Notes: generated by a model not told the origin, from the letters alone. A stretch of DNA of 64,000 nt from Defluviibacillus sp043739385 (GCA_043739385.1 JAYUED010000184.1:17388-81387); one strand, 5' to 3'. Positions 1 through 9,268 are shown, counted from the stretch's first letter. Program-made: numbers and translations.

Positions 1-311
1 AATCAGTCCACCATGGACGCCATTTCTTTTGTAACCGAAAAAAGAAATTGGTAACTATTTGTTACTTTTTGAGTTTAGCGCGGGACTGGGATTTGTAAAG
101 AGAGTGCAAACCCGCTTCACCAACAAAATCACAAAGTTGCTTTATTTCGGCAGAAACAGCACCTAATAGACCAGCATCAGACTGTGGCAACGCTGAACAA
201 GTCCCAAGTTAGCGCGTGATTTCCACACCTGTCTTTATCAGTCACAAGGTGACAAAGCTGAAGCAACCCTTGGGCGCAAAGCGGTGACTTTAGGCTAAGT
301 CGAGGCCATCC
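1..311. other. non-coding left edge
   Basis: No convincing gene is visible here. All six frames are interrupted, and the short readable peptides resemble nothing I know. Two weak inverted repeats are present: gtaac/gttac followed by five T (51-70), which could be a feeble plus-strand terminator for a gene left of the window, and gtcac-aag-gtgac (241-253). The stretch probably holds the 3' flank of the acyl-CoA-binding gene on the right. Confidence 0.5.
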
Positions 312-566
312 TTAGCTCAGCGACTCGACCAAATCAATGTACTGCTGCTTCGCTGTAGCGCTGTCCGTGTCTTTTATTGCATTCCATGCGTCCCACTTGG
401 CGCGGCCCACCATATCGCCAAAGCCAGGTTTTTTGTCGGCGTTATCGCCCGCGCTGCTCTGCTTGTACAGTGCATAGAGCTTGAGCAAAGTGGTGTTGTC
501 AGGACGGTCGATGAGGTTTTGGGAATTGGCTACAGCGGCTTCAAACTGGATGGTCAAGTCGGACAT
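312..566 (-). CDS. acyl-CoA-binding protein (ACBP family)
   Basis: An 84-residue cytosolic protein of the ACBP family, which binds medium- to long-chain acyl-CoA esters in a four-helix bundle and acts as an acyl-CoA buffer or carrier. The diagnostic block is present: a LYALYKQ helix, then KPGFGDMVGRAKWDAWNA, containing the Tyr, Lys and Trp residues that contact CoA. The length matches the family (about 85-90). The start is placed at ATG 566, giving MSDLTIQFE; a longer reading would add 16 atypical residues. It stands alone, although a long-chain acyl-CoA ligase lies 1.7 kb away. Confidence 0.93.
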   Translation of the reverse strand: MSDLTIQFEAAVANSQNLIDRPDNTTLLKLYALYKQSSAGDNADKKPGFGDMVGRAKWDAWNAIKDTDSATAKQQYIDLVESLS

Positions 567-642
567 GGGGAATCTTGGTAGATGTTGATAAGGGGCTTGA
601 AAGTACAAGTACAAACAATGGGTAAGACGTGGGAAATCACGC

Positions 643-1116
643 TCAAACTGGCACTGCCGTGGTTGACTTCACACGGTCCATCACGAAGCTGGTTTTGCAG
701 TCCTGCACGCTGGGGTGCTTGAGCAACGACTCCATGATGAAGTGGCTGTAGTGGGCCATGTCGCGTACGACGAGGCGCAGCAAATAGTCCATTTCACCGG
801 TCAGAGCGGCGCACTCCACCACCTCGGGCCAGGTTTGAACGCTCGCACGGAACACGTCCATAGGGTTGCGCTTATGGCTGTCAGCATGCTTTTCCAGGCG
901 CACATTGATGTACGCGGTGAGGCCCAAGCCAACCGCTTCGGGCTTGACTAAAGCCACGTAGCGGGCGATAACACCTGTTTCTTCGAGTCGCTTGACCCGC
1001 CGCAGCACAGCACTGGGGGACAGGCCAATGCGTTCGGAAATATGGTCATAGGTGGCGCGGCCATCTTCTTGCAAGGCGCGCAGGATATGGCGATCTAGCT
1101 TGTCGAGTGCTTCCAT
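643..1116 (-). CDS. Lrp/AsnC family transcriptional regulator
   Basis: A 157-residue Lrp/AsnC-type regulator. The N-terminal helix-turn-helix spans about residues 5-60 (LDRHILRALQEDGRATY, then IGLSPSAVLRRVKRLEE), followed by the RAM/AsnC ligand-binding beta-alpha-beta domain (about 68-150). It is transcribed divergently from phhA across 115 bp, so control of phenylalanine hydroxylation in response to an amino acid is likely. This resembles other proteobacteria where phhA has a dedicated regulator, although in pseudomonads that is the unrelated PhhR. The effector is inferred from context only. Confidence 0.93.
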   Translation of the reverse strand: MEALDKLDRHILRALQEDGRATYDHISERIGLSPSAVLRRVKRLEETGVIARYVALVKPEAVGLGLTAYINVRLEKHADSHKRNPMDVFRASVQTWPEVVECAALTGEMDYLLRLVVRDMAHYSHFIMESLLKHPSVQDCKTSFVMDRVKSTTAVPV

Positions 1117-1231
1117 GATTTTATTTTTGCAGGTTTAAGGCGTTGAGAGGAAATATAGCGCTTTAATTTGCAAAAAAATTGATTCCGCACGCGACTACAG
1201 TCAAGTAAGACTATTCAAACTGGAGCACAGC

Positions 1232-2104
1232 ATGGCGACCAAACCCGTGACCCTATCCGTTGTACCCGCTGTGTACGGAGCCTCAGACCGTCCACCCCGT
1301 GGCGACTACAGCCGCGCAGGTGCCGATTACACCTGCTCGCAAAACTACGCGGCCTACACCGAGGCCGACCACGCCACTTACCGCCAGTTGTACGCTCGGC
1401 AAGCGGCCTTGCTGCCAGACTTAGCGTGTGACGAGTTCATCGCAGCCCTGCCATCGCTGGGAGCGAGCGACCGGATTCCACGCTTTGAGGCAGTCAACGA
1501 GCGGCTGATGAAAGCGACCGGCTGGGAAATTGTTACCGTGCCAGGGCTGATTCCCGAGTTACCGTTTTTTTCACTTCTGGCCAACCGAAAATTCCCGGTG
1601 ACGGACTGGATTCGTACCCCGGCTGAGCTGGATTACATTGTCGAGCCCGATGTATTCCACGATCTGTTTGGTCATGTGCCGATGCTGTTCAATCCCGTGC
1701 TAGCCGACTACGTACAGCGCTACGGCCAGGGCGGGGTCAAGGCCCATGCGCTAGGGGCGTGCGAACAATTGTCACGGCTGTACTGGTACACGATTGAGTT
1801 TGGTCTGATTCGACAGAAAGGTCGGACTCCAGGCTTGCGGGCTTATGGCGCGGGCATCCTCAGCTCCAAAGGCGAAATGGCCTTTGCTGTACGCGACCCT
1901 TCCCCCTTGCGTTTGCCATTGACCTTAGAGCGAGCAATGCGTACGCGCTACAAGATTGATACCTTCCAGCAGAATTACTTTGTGATTGACAGCTTCGAGC
2001 AGCTGTTTGACCTGACAGCGGCAGACTTCACCAGGCTATACCAAGATTTGGCGCTGTTGCCGGAGATTCAGCCTGGGGTACTGCAAGCTGGAGAGGTGGT
2101 TTAA
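1232..2104 (+). CDS. phhA: phenylalanine 4-monooxygenase
   Basis: A 290-residue monomeric-type bacterial aromatic amino acid hydroxylase. It converts L-phenylalanine to L-tyrosine using O2, a tetrahydropterin and non-haem Fe(II). The iron ligands are visible as His143 and His148 in VFHDLFGHVP and Glu189 in YWYTIEFG, the usual two-His-one-carboxylate triad. Length fits bacterial PhhA (about 260-300). A GGAG ribosome site precedes ATG 1232. It lies divergent to an Lrp/AsnC regulator. The later tyrosine-pathway enzyme 4-hydroxyphenylpyruvate dioxygenase is also in the window, but 45 kb away. No pterin carbinolamine dehydratase (phhB) is adjacent. Confidence 0.97.
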   Translation: MATKPVTLSVVPAVYGASDRPPRGDYSRAGADYTCSQNYAAYTEADHATYRQLYARQAALLPDLACDEFIAALPSLGASDRIPRFEAVNERLMKATGWEIVTVPGLIPELPFFSLLANRKFPVTDWIRTPAELDYIVEPDVFHDLFGHVPMLFNPVLADYVQRYGQGGVKAHALGACEQLSRLYWYTIEFGLIRQKGRTPGLRAYGAGILSSKGEMAFAVRDPSPLRLPLTLERAMRTRYKIDTFQQNYFVIDSFEQLFDLTAADFTRLYQDLALLPEIQPGVLQAGEVV

Positions 2105-2218
2105 CGCTAAAGTATCTGCCACTTAGCCTGTAAGTCAGAGTTGCAACGCATCTTTGGACAAGCCCCTTAACGGCAGCACTCCGCCAAGCCTCACAATCGG
2201 TGCCAAAGGAGACATTCC

Positions 2219-3904
2219 ATGGACAGGTTTTGGCTAAAGAGTTACCCGGCTGAGGTGCCGCACGAGATTAACCCCGAGCAGTACCGCTCACTGGGGCAGT
2301 TGTTTGACGAGTCGTTCAGCAAAAATGCGAACCGCCCCTTTTCGGTTTGCATGGAACGCCGGATGAGCTATGGCGAGTTAGACGAGCGCTCTACCGCCAT
2401 CGGCGTTTGGCTGCAAAGTCTGGACCTGCCAGCAAACGCCCGTATTGCGCTGATGCTTCCCAATATCCCACAGTTCCCCGTCAGCATGACCGGCATCTTG
2501 CGCGCTGGCTTCACTTGCGTAAATGTGAATCCGCTGTACACGCCCCGCGAGCTGGAGCACCAACTGAAGGACTCTGGCGCCACAGTCATCATTATTTTGG
2601 AAAACTTTGCCAGTACGCTGGCAGAGGTGGTTGGCAACACGCAGATCAAACAAGTGGTGATGGCATCGATGGGCGATTTGCTGGGCGGTGCCTACGGCCA
2701 TTGGATTACGTTCGCCGTGCGCCATGTGGCAAAGATGGTGCCGCCATACAAGCTATCGCTGGACAATGGCCTGAAGGTGACAACGTTCAAGCACGCGATG
2801 TCAGCCGGTATGCACAAATCACTGAAGCCCGCCAATAGCACCCTCGATTCGATTGCTTTTTTGCAGTACACCGGCGGCACCACAGGCCTCTCAAAGGGTG
2901 CAGTATTGACGCATCGGTGCATCGTAGCCGCAATTTTGCAAGCGGAGGCGTGGTTCACTCCTGCTCTGAAAAAAGCTGGCGATGTGACAAAAATCAACAG
3001 CATTGCGGCGTTGCCGCTCTACCATATCTTCGCACTGACGCTCTGCCTATTAGCGATACGCCAAGGCTCATCACTGACGCTGATACCCAACCCGCGTGAC
3101 TTTGGCAAGTTCATCGAGGTGCTGAAAAAAAGGCCGTTCCATATGTTGCCGGCGGTGAATACGTTGTTCAATGCGTTGTTGCAGCATCCCGAGTTCAAAA
3201 CCCTGGACTTTTCAACACTCTACGTTTCACAAGCGGGGGGTATGGCGGCATCAGAAGGTACAGCCAAAGCCTGGCTTGCCACCACGGACTGCGCTATGGT
3301 CGAGGGCTGGGGCATGAGTGAAACCTGCGCTATTGGCACTAACAATCCGGTCACGAACAAGGATTTCACCGGTACGATTGGCCTGCCTTTGCCCAGCATT
3401 GACATTGCCATCCTGGACGACGACGGTAAATCCGTGCCTAACGGTGCGCCCGGTGAAATAGCCATCCGTGGCCCGAACGTCATGACGGGCTACTACAACC
3501 AGCCCGAAGAAAACGCTAAGGCCTTTACCGCCGATGGCTTTTTGCGTACTGGGGATATTGGCATCATGGACGCACGCGGCTACACCAAAATCGTAGATCG
3601 CAAGAAAGACATGATCATTGTGAGCGGCTTTAACGTCTTCCCTAACGAGCTGGAAAATGTGATTTCGCTGTGCCCTGGCGTGGTGGAATGCGCGGTGATT
3701 GGCATACCCGATGAAAAGCAGGGCGAGGCGATCAAGGCATTTGTGGTCAAGAATGACCCAGGGTTGTCAGAAGACGACGTAGCGCGCTTTTGCCAAGATA
3801 AGTTGACGGGCTACAAACGGCCAAAGCACATTGAGTTTCGTGATTCACTGCCAAAAACCAACGTAGGGAAGATATTGCGGCGTGAGCTGCGACCCGTAAA
3901 GTGA
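2219..3904 (+). CDS. fadD: long-chain fatty acid--CoA ligase
   Basis: A 561-residue adenylate-forming enzyme that activates fatty acids to acyl-CoA with ATP, at the inner face of the membrane. The AMP-binding P-loop YTGGTTGLSKG is at residues 217-227. The GWGMSET motif, the RTGDIG motif and the hinge DRKKDMIIVSGFNVFPNELE follow, and the C-terminal catalytic lysine is in KTNVGKILRREL. Length and motif set match FadD. An AAGGAG ribosome site lies about 8 bp before ATG 2219. The ACBP gene nearby and the second acyl-CoA ligase at 59516 point to acyl-CoA traffic, but neither is in this operon. Confidence 0.93.
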   Translation: MDRFWLKSYPAEVPHEINPEQYRSLGQLFDESFSKNANRPFSVCMERRMSYGELDERSTAIGVWLQSLDLPANARIALMLPNIPQFPVSMTGILRAGFTCVNVNPLYTPRELEHQLKDSGATVIIILENFASTLAEVVGNTQIKQVVMASMGDLLGGAYGHWITFAVRHVAKMVPPYKLSLDNGLKVTTFKHAMSAGMHKSLKPANSTLDSIAFLQYTGGTTGLSKGAVLTHRCIVAAILQAEAWFTPALKKAGDVTKINSIAALPLYHIFALTLCLLAIRQGSSLTLIPNPRDFGKFIEVLKKRPFHMLPAVNTLFNALLQHPEFKTLDFSTLYVSQAGGMAASEGTAKAWLATTDCAMVEGWGMSETCAIGTNNPVTNKDFTGTIGLPLPSIDIAILDDDGKSVPNGAPGEIAIRGPNVMTGYYNQPEENAKAFTADGFLRTGDIGIMDARGYTKIVDRKKDMIIVSGFNVFPNELENVISLCPGVVECAVIGIPDEKQGEAIKAFVVKNDPGLSEDDVARFCQDKLTGYKRPKHIEFRDSLPKTNVGKILRRELRPVK

Positions 3905-3934
3905 AGCTTTAAACTTCATTTTTCATAGCATACT

Positions 3935-4855
3935 ATGCATAATGATATTGCACTACCGTCAGGAATTACGGTTATAGAACGCGGCTGGCTGTCGGCCAAC
4001 AACATTCTGCTGGTTGGCGAGAAAACAGCCATCGTCGACAGTGGATACGCCACCCATGCCCCGCAAACTATCGCCCTTATCGAAGCAGCGTTGAACGGGC
4101 GACCACTCGACTTGCTGCTCAATACCCATTTGCACAGTGATCATTGTGGTGGAAATGCAGCGCTGCAAGCACGCTATCCAGAAGTACAAACTTGGGTTCC
4201 ACCTGGTCATGCAGCGCTGGTGCAGGATTGGGATCCTGTAGGCCTAAGCTACACACCGACGGGTCAGCAATGCCCTCGCTTTAAGCTGAATGACGTACTT
4301 CAACCGGATACAGACGTGCAATTGGGTGCACTGACCTGGCAGATCCACGCGGCCCCTGGACACGACCCGCATTCTGTGGTTCTATTCCAGCCCGACCACC
4401 GGATTTTGATTTCTGCGGATGCGCTGTGGGAGCGAGGCTTTGGCGTGGTGTTTCCCGAATTAGACGGTGAACAGGCATTTGCAGAGGTTGGCGCGACGCT
4501 GGATTTGATCGAGCGCTTAGCTCCGCACACCATCATTCCTGGCCATGGCAGTGTGTTCACTGATGTGGGCACATCCCTTGCGTATGCACGCCACCGTCTG
4601 CATGGTTTTATACATGACCCTAAAAAGCACGTCATCCATGCTGGCAAAGTACTGCTGAAATTCAAACTGCTAGAGTTACAGCGCATCCCCTTGGTACAAC
4701 TTTTAGAATGGGCTTGCCAAACGACAATGATGACATCCATGCACCGCAACTACTTCTCAGCACTAACGCTGCACGACTGGATTAAGCAGTTGGCAGATTC
4801 ACTGGTCGCTGTAGGTGCTGCGGCGCTGGAAGACGGCAATATGGTTAACACGTAA
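3935..4855 (+). CDS. MBL-fold metallo-hydrolase
   Basis: A 306-residue hydrolase of the metallo-beta-lactamase fold. The dinuclear metal signature is NTHLHSDHCGG, with His65, His67, Asp69 and His70. Further ligands are in PGHDPHSVVLF, the Asp of ISADALWERG, and PGHGSVF. No signal peptide is present, so it is cytosolic. The C-terminal helical extension (about residues 215-306) resembles that of MBL proteins annotated as hydroxyacylglutathione-hydrolase-like. It starts 30 bp after the acyl-CoA ligase, so co-transcription is likely; a thioesterase or lactonase role would fit but is not shown by the sequence. Confidence 0.88.
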   Translation: MHNDIALPSGITVIERGWLSANNILLVGEKTAIVDSGYATHAPQTIALIEAALNGRPLDLLLNTHLHSDHCGGNAALQARYPEVQTWVPPGHAALVQDWDPVGLSYTPTGQQCPRFKLNDVLQPDTDVQLGALTWQIHAAPGHDPHSVVLFQPDHRILISADALWERGFGVVFPELDGEQAFAEVGATLDLIERLAPHTIIPGHGSVFTDVGTSLAYARHRLHGFIHDPKKHVIHAGKVLLKFKLLELQRIPLVQLLEWACQTTMMTSMHRNYFSALTLHDWIKQLADSLVAVGAAALEDGNMVNT

Positions 4856-4888
4856 TTTCGAATTGACTGCTTCGGCATATTCAGTGGT

Positions 4889-5884
4889 ATGTTTTTAGTC
4901 CTTACCCCAACCCGCGTTGTATCTCACAATCCCAGCCGCCTGCGCTCCCATGGGAGACGTTGGATTCTCGGATTTTTACCTTTACTGTGCGGCCTTGTTG
5001 CTTCACCAGCAACTCACGCAGCCATGGATGCCAACAGCGCGTCGGATTTGATGACGAAATACGATACGTTGACTGAGCAGCTTAGCCACAACAACTATCA
5101 ACGCCCCCTGTATTTGGAATCCAGTGAATCATCCAACGGCTTGAAAGGTGATATTTACGCTGTTGTGGAATTTCCATTTGCGGCTGTAGACGCAGCACTG
5201 AATGGCCCTGCCCACTGGTGCGAGGCTATGATTCTGCACATTAACAACCGGCAATGCCAAGTCTCTCAAGCAGGTGGAAACACCGGAGTGTTGACCCTCA
5301 GCGTGGTTCGTAAGTACGATCAACCGCTCGCTCAGGCCTTTCGTTTGCCTTTTGTTTACAGCAAAGAGCCGAGCACTTCAGGCTACTTTGCAGCACGGCT
5401 CAGCGCTGACAGTGGCCCTCTGGGCACCAGCAACCATCAAATCCTACTGGAAGCAATTCCGTTGCCAGGCAAGCGCAGTTTTCTACATTTTGCGTACTCC
5501 TACGAGTCCAACTTTATCGCCCAAGCAGCCATGTCAGCCTATTTGGCAACGTTTGGCAGCAGCAAGGTTGGGTTCACTGTTGTAGCTATGGACGCTATAC
5601 CTAGTGATTCAAACGCAGAATTCACCCGTGAAACTAAAGCGGAACCCAATTACATCCGAGGGATGCGAGGCCTGATGGAACGCAACGCCATGCGCTACTA
5701 CCTGGCCATAGACGCCTACCTCGCCAATGTCACGACACCCTCTACTGAGCAGCAATTGGACAAACGCTTGAACAGCTGGTTCACCCAGGCTGAGCGATAC
5801 CCCAAACAATTGCATGAAATAGACCGCGCGATCTACCTTCGTTTAAAACATGAAGATTATTCCGTCATGCATTCAAACCCCTGA
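4889..5884 (+). CDS. unrecognised exported protein
   Basis: A 331-residue protein I do not recognise. The N-terminus has basic residues, then a hydrophobic stretch (about residues 27-41) ending in ATHAAMDA, which reads as a signal peptide cleaved around residue 45. The mature part has alternating strand-like segments, two cysteines close together (HWCEAMILHINNRQCQ) and a conserved-looking C-terminal helical part. The beta-rich core (about 90-260) suggests an SRPBCC/START-like lipid-binding shape, but this is only an impression. It follows the MBL hydrolase by 33 bp and is probably in the same operon, ending at the terminator at 5957. Confidence 0.7.
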   Translation: MFLVLTPTRVVSHNPSRLRSHGRRWILGFLPLLCGLVASPATHAAMDANSASDLMTKYDTLTEQLSHNNYQRPLYLESSESSNGLKGDIYAVVEFPFAAVDAALNGPAHWCEAMILHINNRQCQVSQAGGNTGVLTLSVVRKYDQPLAQAFRLPFVYSKEPSTSGYFAARLSADSGPLGTSNHQILLEAIPLPGKRSFLHFAYSYESNFIAQAAMSAYLATFGSSKVGFTVVAMDAIPSDSNAEFTRETKAEPNYIRGMRGLMERNAMRYYLAIDAYLANVTTPSTEQQLDKRLNSWFTQAERYPKQLHEIDRAIYLRLKHEDYSVMHSNP

Positions 5885-5956
5885 ACGTAGACAGTAGTTG
5901 ACAGTGAGCAAGCGGCACTGATAGCGTAGCCAATGGTAGAAATAAATGTTCAGACG

Positions 5957-5984
5957 AAAAAAAGCCTACTCTCGTAGGCTTTTT
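5957..5984. terminator. bidirectional intrinsic terminator
   Basis: A 7-bp stem, agcctac/gtaggct, with loop tctc (5963-5980), is flanked by an A-run on the left and a T-run on the right, so it can end transcription from both sides. It separates the plus-strand gene ending at 5884 from the minus-strand alpha operon and initiator tRNA. Confidence 0.88.
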
Positions 5985-6006
5985 AAACAGTTTGACACTG
6001 TTATGT

Positions 6007-6083
<77 letters not shown>

Positions 6084-6093
6084 GTATTTTTAT

Positions 6094-6124
6094 AGTATAA
6101 CCTATTTTTCTTAGGCAGCGTCAA
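6094..6124 (-). promoter_or_regulatory. candidate sigma70 promoter of tRNA-fMet
   Basis: On the minus strand TTGACG (6119-6124) and TATACT (6094-6099) have good hexamers but a 19-bp spacer, longer than the optimal 17. The -35 overlaps the last codons of rplQ, and transcription would begin a few bases before the tRNA 5' end. It would free the initiator tRNA from the ribosomal operon. Not proven; the AT-rich gap may simply be a leader. Confidence 0.45.
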
Positions 6125-6500
6125 CTATTTCAGTTTTATCTGCACCGCGGTCTACCAATTCAACCAAGGCCATAGGAGCGTTATCACCCACGCGGAAACC
6201 CATTTTTAAAATACGGGTGTAACCACCTGGACGCGCAGCAAAGCGTGGACCCAGATCTGCGAACAATTTCACAACGTTGTCGCGGTTACGCAAGCGATCA
6301 AATGCCAAACGCTTGTGGGCCAAGGTATTTTCTTTGGCTAAAGTAATCATTGGCTCAACCACACGACGCAGCTCTTTGGCTTTAGGCAGTGTAGTCTTGA
6401 TGACTTCATGCTCAATGAGAGAGTTCATCATATTGCGCAACATCGCGAGGCGGTGTGAGCTGGTGCGGTTAAGTTTACGAAGTCCGTGTCCGTGACGCAT
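6111..6500 (-). CDS. rplQ: 50S ribosomal protein L17
   Basis: The 129-residue L17 lies near the peptide exit tunnel of the large subunit. The N-terminus MRHGHGLRKLNRTSSHRLAM is the family signature. The length is typical of betaproteobacteria and close to the E. coli protein. It is the last protein gene of the alpha operon, 102 bp after rpoA; a small inverted repeat (gctga/tcagc near 6565-6580) sits in that gap. The initiator tRNA follows immediately. Confidence 0.98.
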   Translation of the reverse strand: MRHGHGLRKLNRTSSHRLAMLRNMMNSLIEHEVIKTTLPKAKELRRVVEPMITLAKENTLAHKRLAFDRLRNRDNVVKLFADLGPRFAARPGGYTRILKMGFRVGDNAPMALVELVDRGADKTEIVDAA

Positions 6501-6602
6501 GGTGCTTTTCCTTTAATTTATTAAACCAGGTGGCCGGATCAGGTACCCCCTGTTGCACTGCCCGACGCTGACCATCAGCATGGGCTAATTTTCGATTATC
6601 GC

Positions 6603-7592
6603 TTATCGCTTATCAAGACCTACTGGTGGCCAGCTGTCGAGCTTCATGCCCAAAGTCAAGCCACGAGAAGCCAAGACTTCTTTGATTTCATTGAGCGACT
6701 TACGACCCAAGTTAGGGGTCTTAAGCAACTCGTTTTCAGAGCGCTGAATCAGATCGCCGATGTAGTAAATATTTTCGGCTTTCAAGCAATTAGCTGAACG
6801 CACAGTTAACTCTAACTCGTCCACAGGACGTAGCAAGATTGGATCAAACTGGGCATTACCGCGTGGTGCTGGAGCATCAAATGCCGCCAGTTCACTGCCT
6901 TCCAATTGGGCAAAGACAGCCAACTGCTCCACCAAAATCTTGGCAGAAGCGCGCACAGCATCTTCAGCCGTCACGGCACCATTAGTTTCGATTTCCATCA
7001 CCAACTTATCCAAGTCGGTACGCTGTTCAACACGAGCGCTTTCAACGGTGTAGCTAACGCGCTTCACAGGAGAGAACGAAGCATCCAGAACAATGCGACC
7101 AATCGATTTGGTAGGCTCATCCGCATAACGGCGCATGGTGCCAGGCACATAACCACGGCCTTTTTCAACCTTGATCTGCATATCCAACTTGCCACCTTGC
7201 GACAGATGGGCAATTACATGACCAGGGTTAACGATTTCAACGTCGTGCGGTGTTTGGATATCAGCAGCGGTTACTACGCCTTCGCCATCCTTACGGAGGC
7301 TTAAAGTGACTTCATCGCGATTATGAAGCTTGAATACTACACCCTTAAGATTCAAAAGAATGTTGACCACATCTTCTTGAACACCGTCAATAGACGAGTA
7401 CTCATGCAGAACACCAGCAATGGTGACTTCAGTTGCGGCATAGCCGACCATAGAAGACAACAAAACACGGCGTAGGGCATTACCAAGCGTATGACCGTAG
7501 CCACGCTCAAAAGGCTCCAAAGTCACTTTAGCACGGAGGGCAGTCACGTGCTCAACGTTAATGGCTTTGGGTTTCAGCAAATTGGTTTGCAT
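6603..7592 (-). CDS. rpoA: RNA polymerase alpha subunit
   Basis: At 329 residues this has the same length as E. coli RpoA. The N-terminal dimerisation and assembly domain (about 1-235) includes LEPFERGYGHTLGNALRRVLLSSM. The C-terminal domain (about 250-320), which contacts UP elements and activators, includes ENIYYIGDLIQRSENELLKTPNLGRKSLNEI. It lies between rpsD and rplQ in the standard alpha-operon order, with a 105-bp gap from rpsD. Confidence 0.99.
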   Translation of the reverse strand: MQTNLLKPKAINVEHVTALRAKVTLEPFERGYGHTLGNALRRVLLSSMVGYAATEVTIAGVLHEYSSIDGVQEDVVNILLNLKGVVFKLHNRDEVTLSLRKDGEGVVTAADIQTPHDVEIVNPGHVIAHLSQGGKLDMQIKVEKGRGYVPGTMRRYADEPTKSIGRIVLDASFSPVKRVSYTVESARVEQRTDLDKLVMEIETNGAVTAEDAVRASAKILVEQLAVFAQLEGSELAAFDAPAPRGNAQFDPILLRPVDELELTVRSANCLKAENIYYIGDLIQRSENELLKTPNLGRKSLNEIKEVLASRGLTLGMKLDSWPPVGLDKR

Positions 7593-7697
7593 GCAAGTTT
7601 CCTGTCAATACCCCCGGCTCGTTACACCGGTAAGGCTGGTGGAGTATCGACGGAGCGTGCAGGCTTTTGTCGATACGAATTCGATGAAAATTGACAA

Positions 7698-8321
7698 TTA
7701 ACGCGAGTACAACTCGACGATCAGCGACTCATTGATGTCGGCAGCAAATTCATCACGGTCAGGAACCTTTTTGAAGGTGCCTTCACTCTTAGCGAGATTG
7801 ACTTCAACCCAAGCAGGTATACCCACTTGCTGAGCCAGCTGCAATGCTTCAACCACACGACCTTGAGCTTTTGACTTGTCACGGACAGCGATAACATCAC
7901 CAGTCTTCACCATGAAAGACGGAATGTTCACTAACTGACCATTAACGGTAATCGCTTTGTGCGAAACCAGTTGACGTGCTTCAGCGCGCGTAGAGCCAAA
8001 GCCCATGCGATAAACAACGTTGTCCAAGCGCGACTCTAAAATGAACAGTAAATTTGCGCCTGTGTTGCCTTTGCGGCGGTCAGCTTCTGCAAAGTAGCGG
8101 CGGAACTGACGCTCCAACACGCCATACATACGCTTGACTTTTTGCTTTTCACGCAATTGCAAACCAAAATCAGACGTGCGCGACCCGGAGGTACGACCAT
8201 GTTGACCAGGTTTAGAGTCAAATTTAGCCTTGTCGCTGATTGAACGACGAGCGCTCTTCAAGAACAAGTCAGTGCCTTCACGGCGTGAGAGTTTGGCTTT
8301 AGGGCCTAGGTAACGTGCCAC
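7698..8321 (-). CDS. rpsD: 30S ribosomal protein S4
   Basis: The 207-residue primary 16S rRNA-binding protein S4. It has the N-terminal MARYLGPKAKLSRREGTDL and an S4 RNA-binding domain (about 97-160: SRLDNVVYRMGFGSTRAEARQLVSHKAITVNG). In enterobacteria S4 represses its own operon. Here a rather long 136-bp gap separates it from rpsK, holding a short ctgca/tgcag hairpin just before the gene, a possible but unproven regulatory site. Confidence 0.98.
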   Translation of the reverse strand: MARYLGPKAKLSRREGTDLFLKSARRSISDKAKFDSKPGQHGRTSGSRTSDFGLQLREKQKVKRMYGVLERQFRRYFAEADRRKGNTGANLLFILESRLDNVVYRMGFGSTRAEARQLVSHKAITVNGQLVNIPSFMVKTGDVIAVRDKSKAQGRVVEALQLAQQVGIPAWVEVNLAKSEGTFKKVPDRDEFAADINESLIVELYSR

Positions 8322-8457
8322 GTGAAAATCCTTTTAATCATCTGCTGCAAAAAATGCAGGAGCCACTCACAATAAATATGAATGGCGGTGGGCTTATGGA
8401 AAACTGGACATTAATTCACAGAAGCATTTATGCAATGCCCTGTAAATCTCAGTGCAA

Positions 8458-8862
8458 TTAGATACGACGACGTTTTTGAGGACGGCAACCGTTGTGCGGT
8501 ACTGGTGTCACATCTGCAATCGACGTGATACGAATACCTAAGGCACCAAGTGCGCGAACTGAAGATTCACGACCTGGGCCTGGACCTTTAATCTCAACAT
8601 CCAGATTTTTGATACCTTGCTCAATTGCGGCACGACCTGCAACTTCTGAAGCCACTTGAGCAGCAAAAGGTGTTGATTTACGTGAGCCTTTGAAACCTTG
8701 GCCACCAGAAGAGGCCCAAGACAAAGCATTACCTTGACGGTCAGTGATGGTGATGATCGTGTTATTGAACGAAGCGTGCACGTGTGCTACGCCATCGGCC
8801 ACATTTTTACGAACTTTTTTGCGTACACGCTGTGACGCATTATTAGAGGGAGCTTTTGCCAT
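8458..8862 (-). CDS. rpsK: 30S ribosomal protein S11
   Basis: The 134-residue S11 of the 30S platform. The recognisable parts are VADGVAHVHASFNNTIITITD and the C-terminal SIADVTPVPHNGCRPQKRRRI. The N-terminal extension (MAKAPSNNASQRVRKK) is basic and typical of Burkholderiales. It follows rpsM by 18 bp in the alpha operon. Confidence 0.98.
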   Translation of the reverse strand: MAKAPSNNASQRVRKKVRKNVADGVAHVHASFNNTIITITDRQGNALSWASSGGQGFKGSRKSTPFAAQVASEVAGRAAIEQGIKNLDVEIKGPGPGRESSVRALGALGIRITSIADVTPVPHNGCRPQKRRRI

Positions 8863-8880
8863 GATGGTCTACTCTAGTCC

Positions 8881-9246
8881 TTATTTCTTCAATGCCGCCG
8901 CAGCTTTGCGTGGACCCTTACGAGTCCGTGCATTAGTGCGTGTGCGCTGACCGCGCATAGGCAGACCACGACGGTGGCGAAAGCCACGGTAGCAGCCAAT
9001 GTCCATCAAACGCTTGATGTTCATTGTGGTTTCGCGACGCAAATCACCTTCGATGGTGAATTTTGCAATTTCGTCGCGCAGCTTTTCGAGATCACCGTCA
9101 GTCAGATCTTTGATCTTCTTGACATAGGCGATACCGCTGGCTTCACAAATCTTGCGAGCGCGGGTACGACCAATACCAAAAATAGCGGTCAGGCCAATCT
9201 CAGCGTGCTGATGCTGCGGAATGTTAATGCCAGCAATACGTGCCAT
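8881..9246 (-). CDS. rpsM: 30S ribosomal protein S13
   Basis: The 121-residue S13 of the 30S head, which contacts tRNA and forms intersubunit bridges. The start MARIAGINIPQHQHAEIGLTAIFGIGRTRA and the C-terminal RGLPMRGQRTRTNARTRKGP are family signatures. It is the first large gene of the alpha operon, directly after rpmJ. Confidence 0.98.
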   Translation of the reverse strand: MARIAGINIPQHQHAEIGLTAIFGIGRTRARKICEASGIAYVKKIKDLTDGDLEKLRDEIAKFTIEGDLRRETTMNIKRLMDIGCYRGFRHRRGLPMRGQRTRTNARTRKGPRKAAAALKK

Positions 9247-9268
9247 ATTCGTCCTATAAACTAATTAA

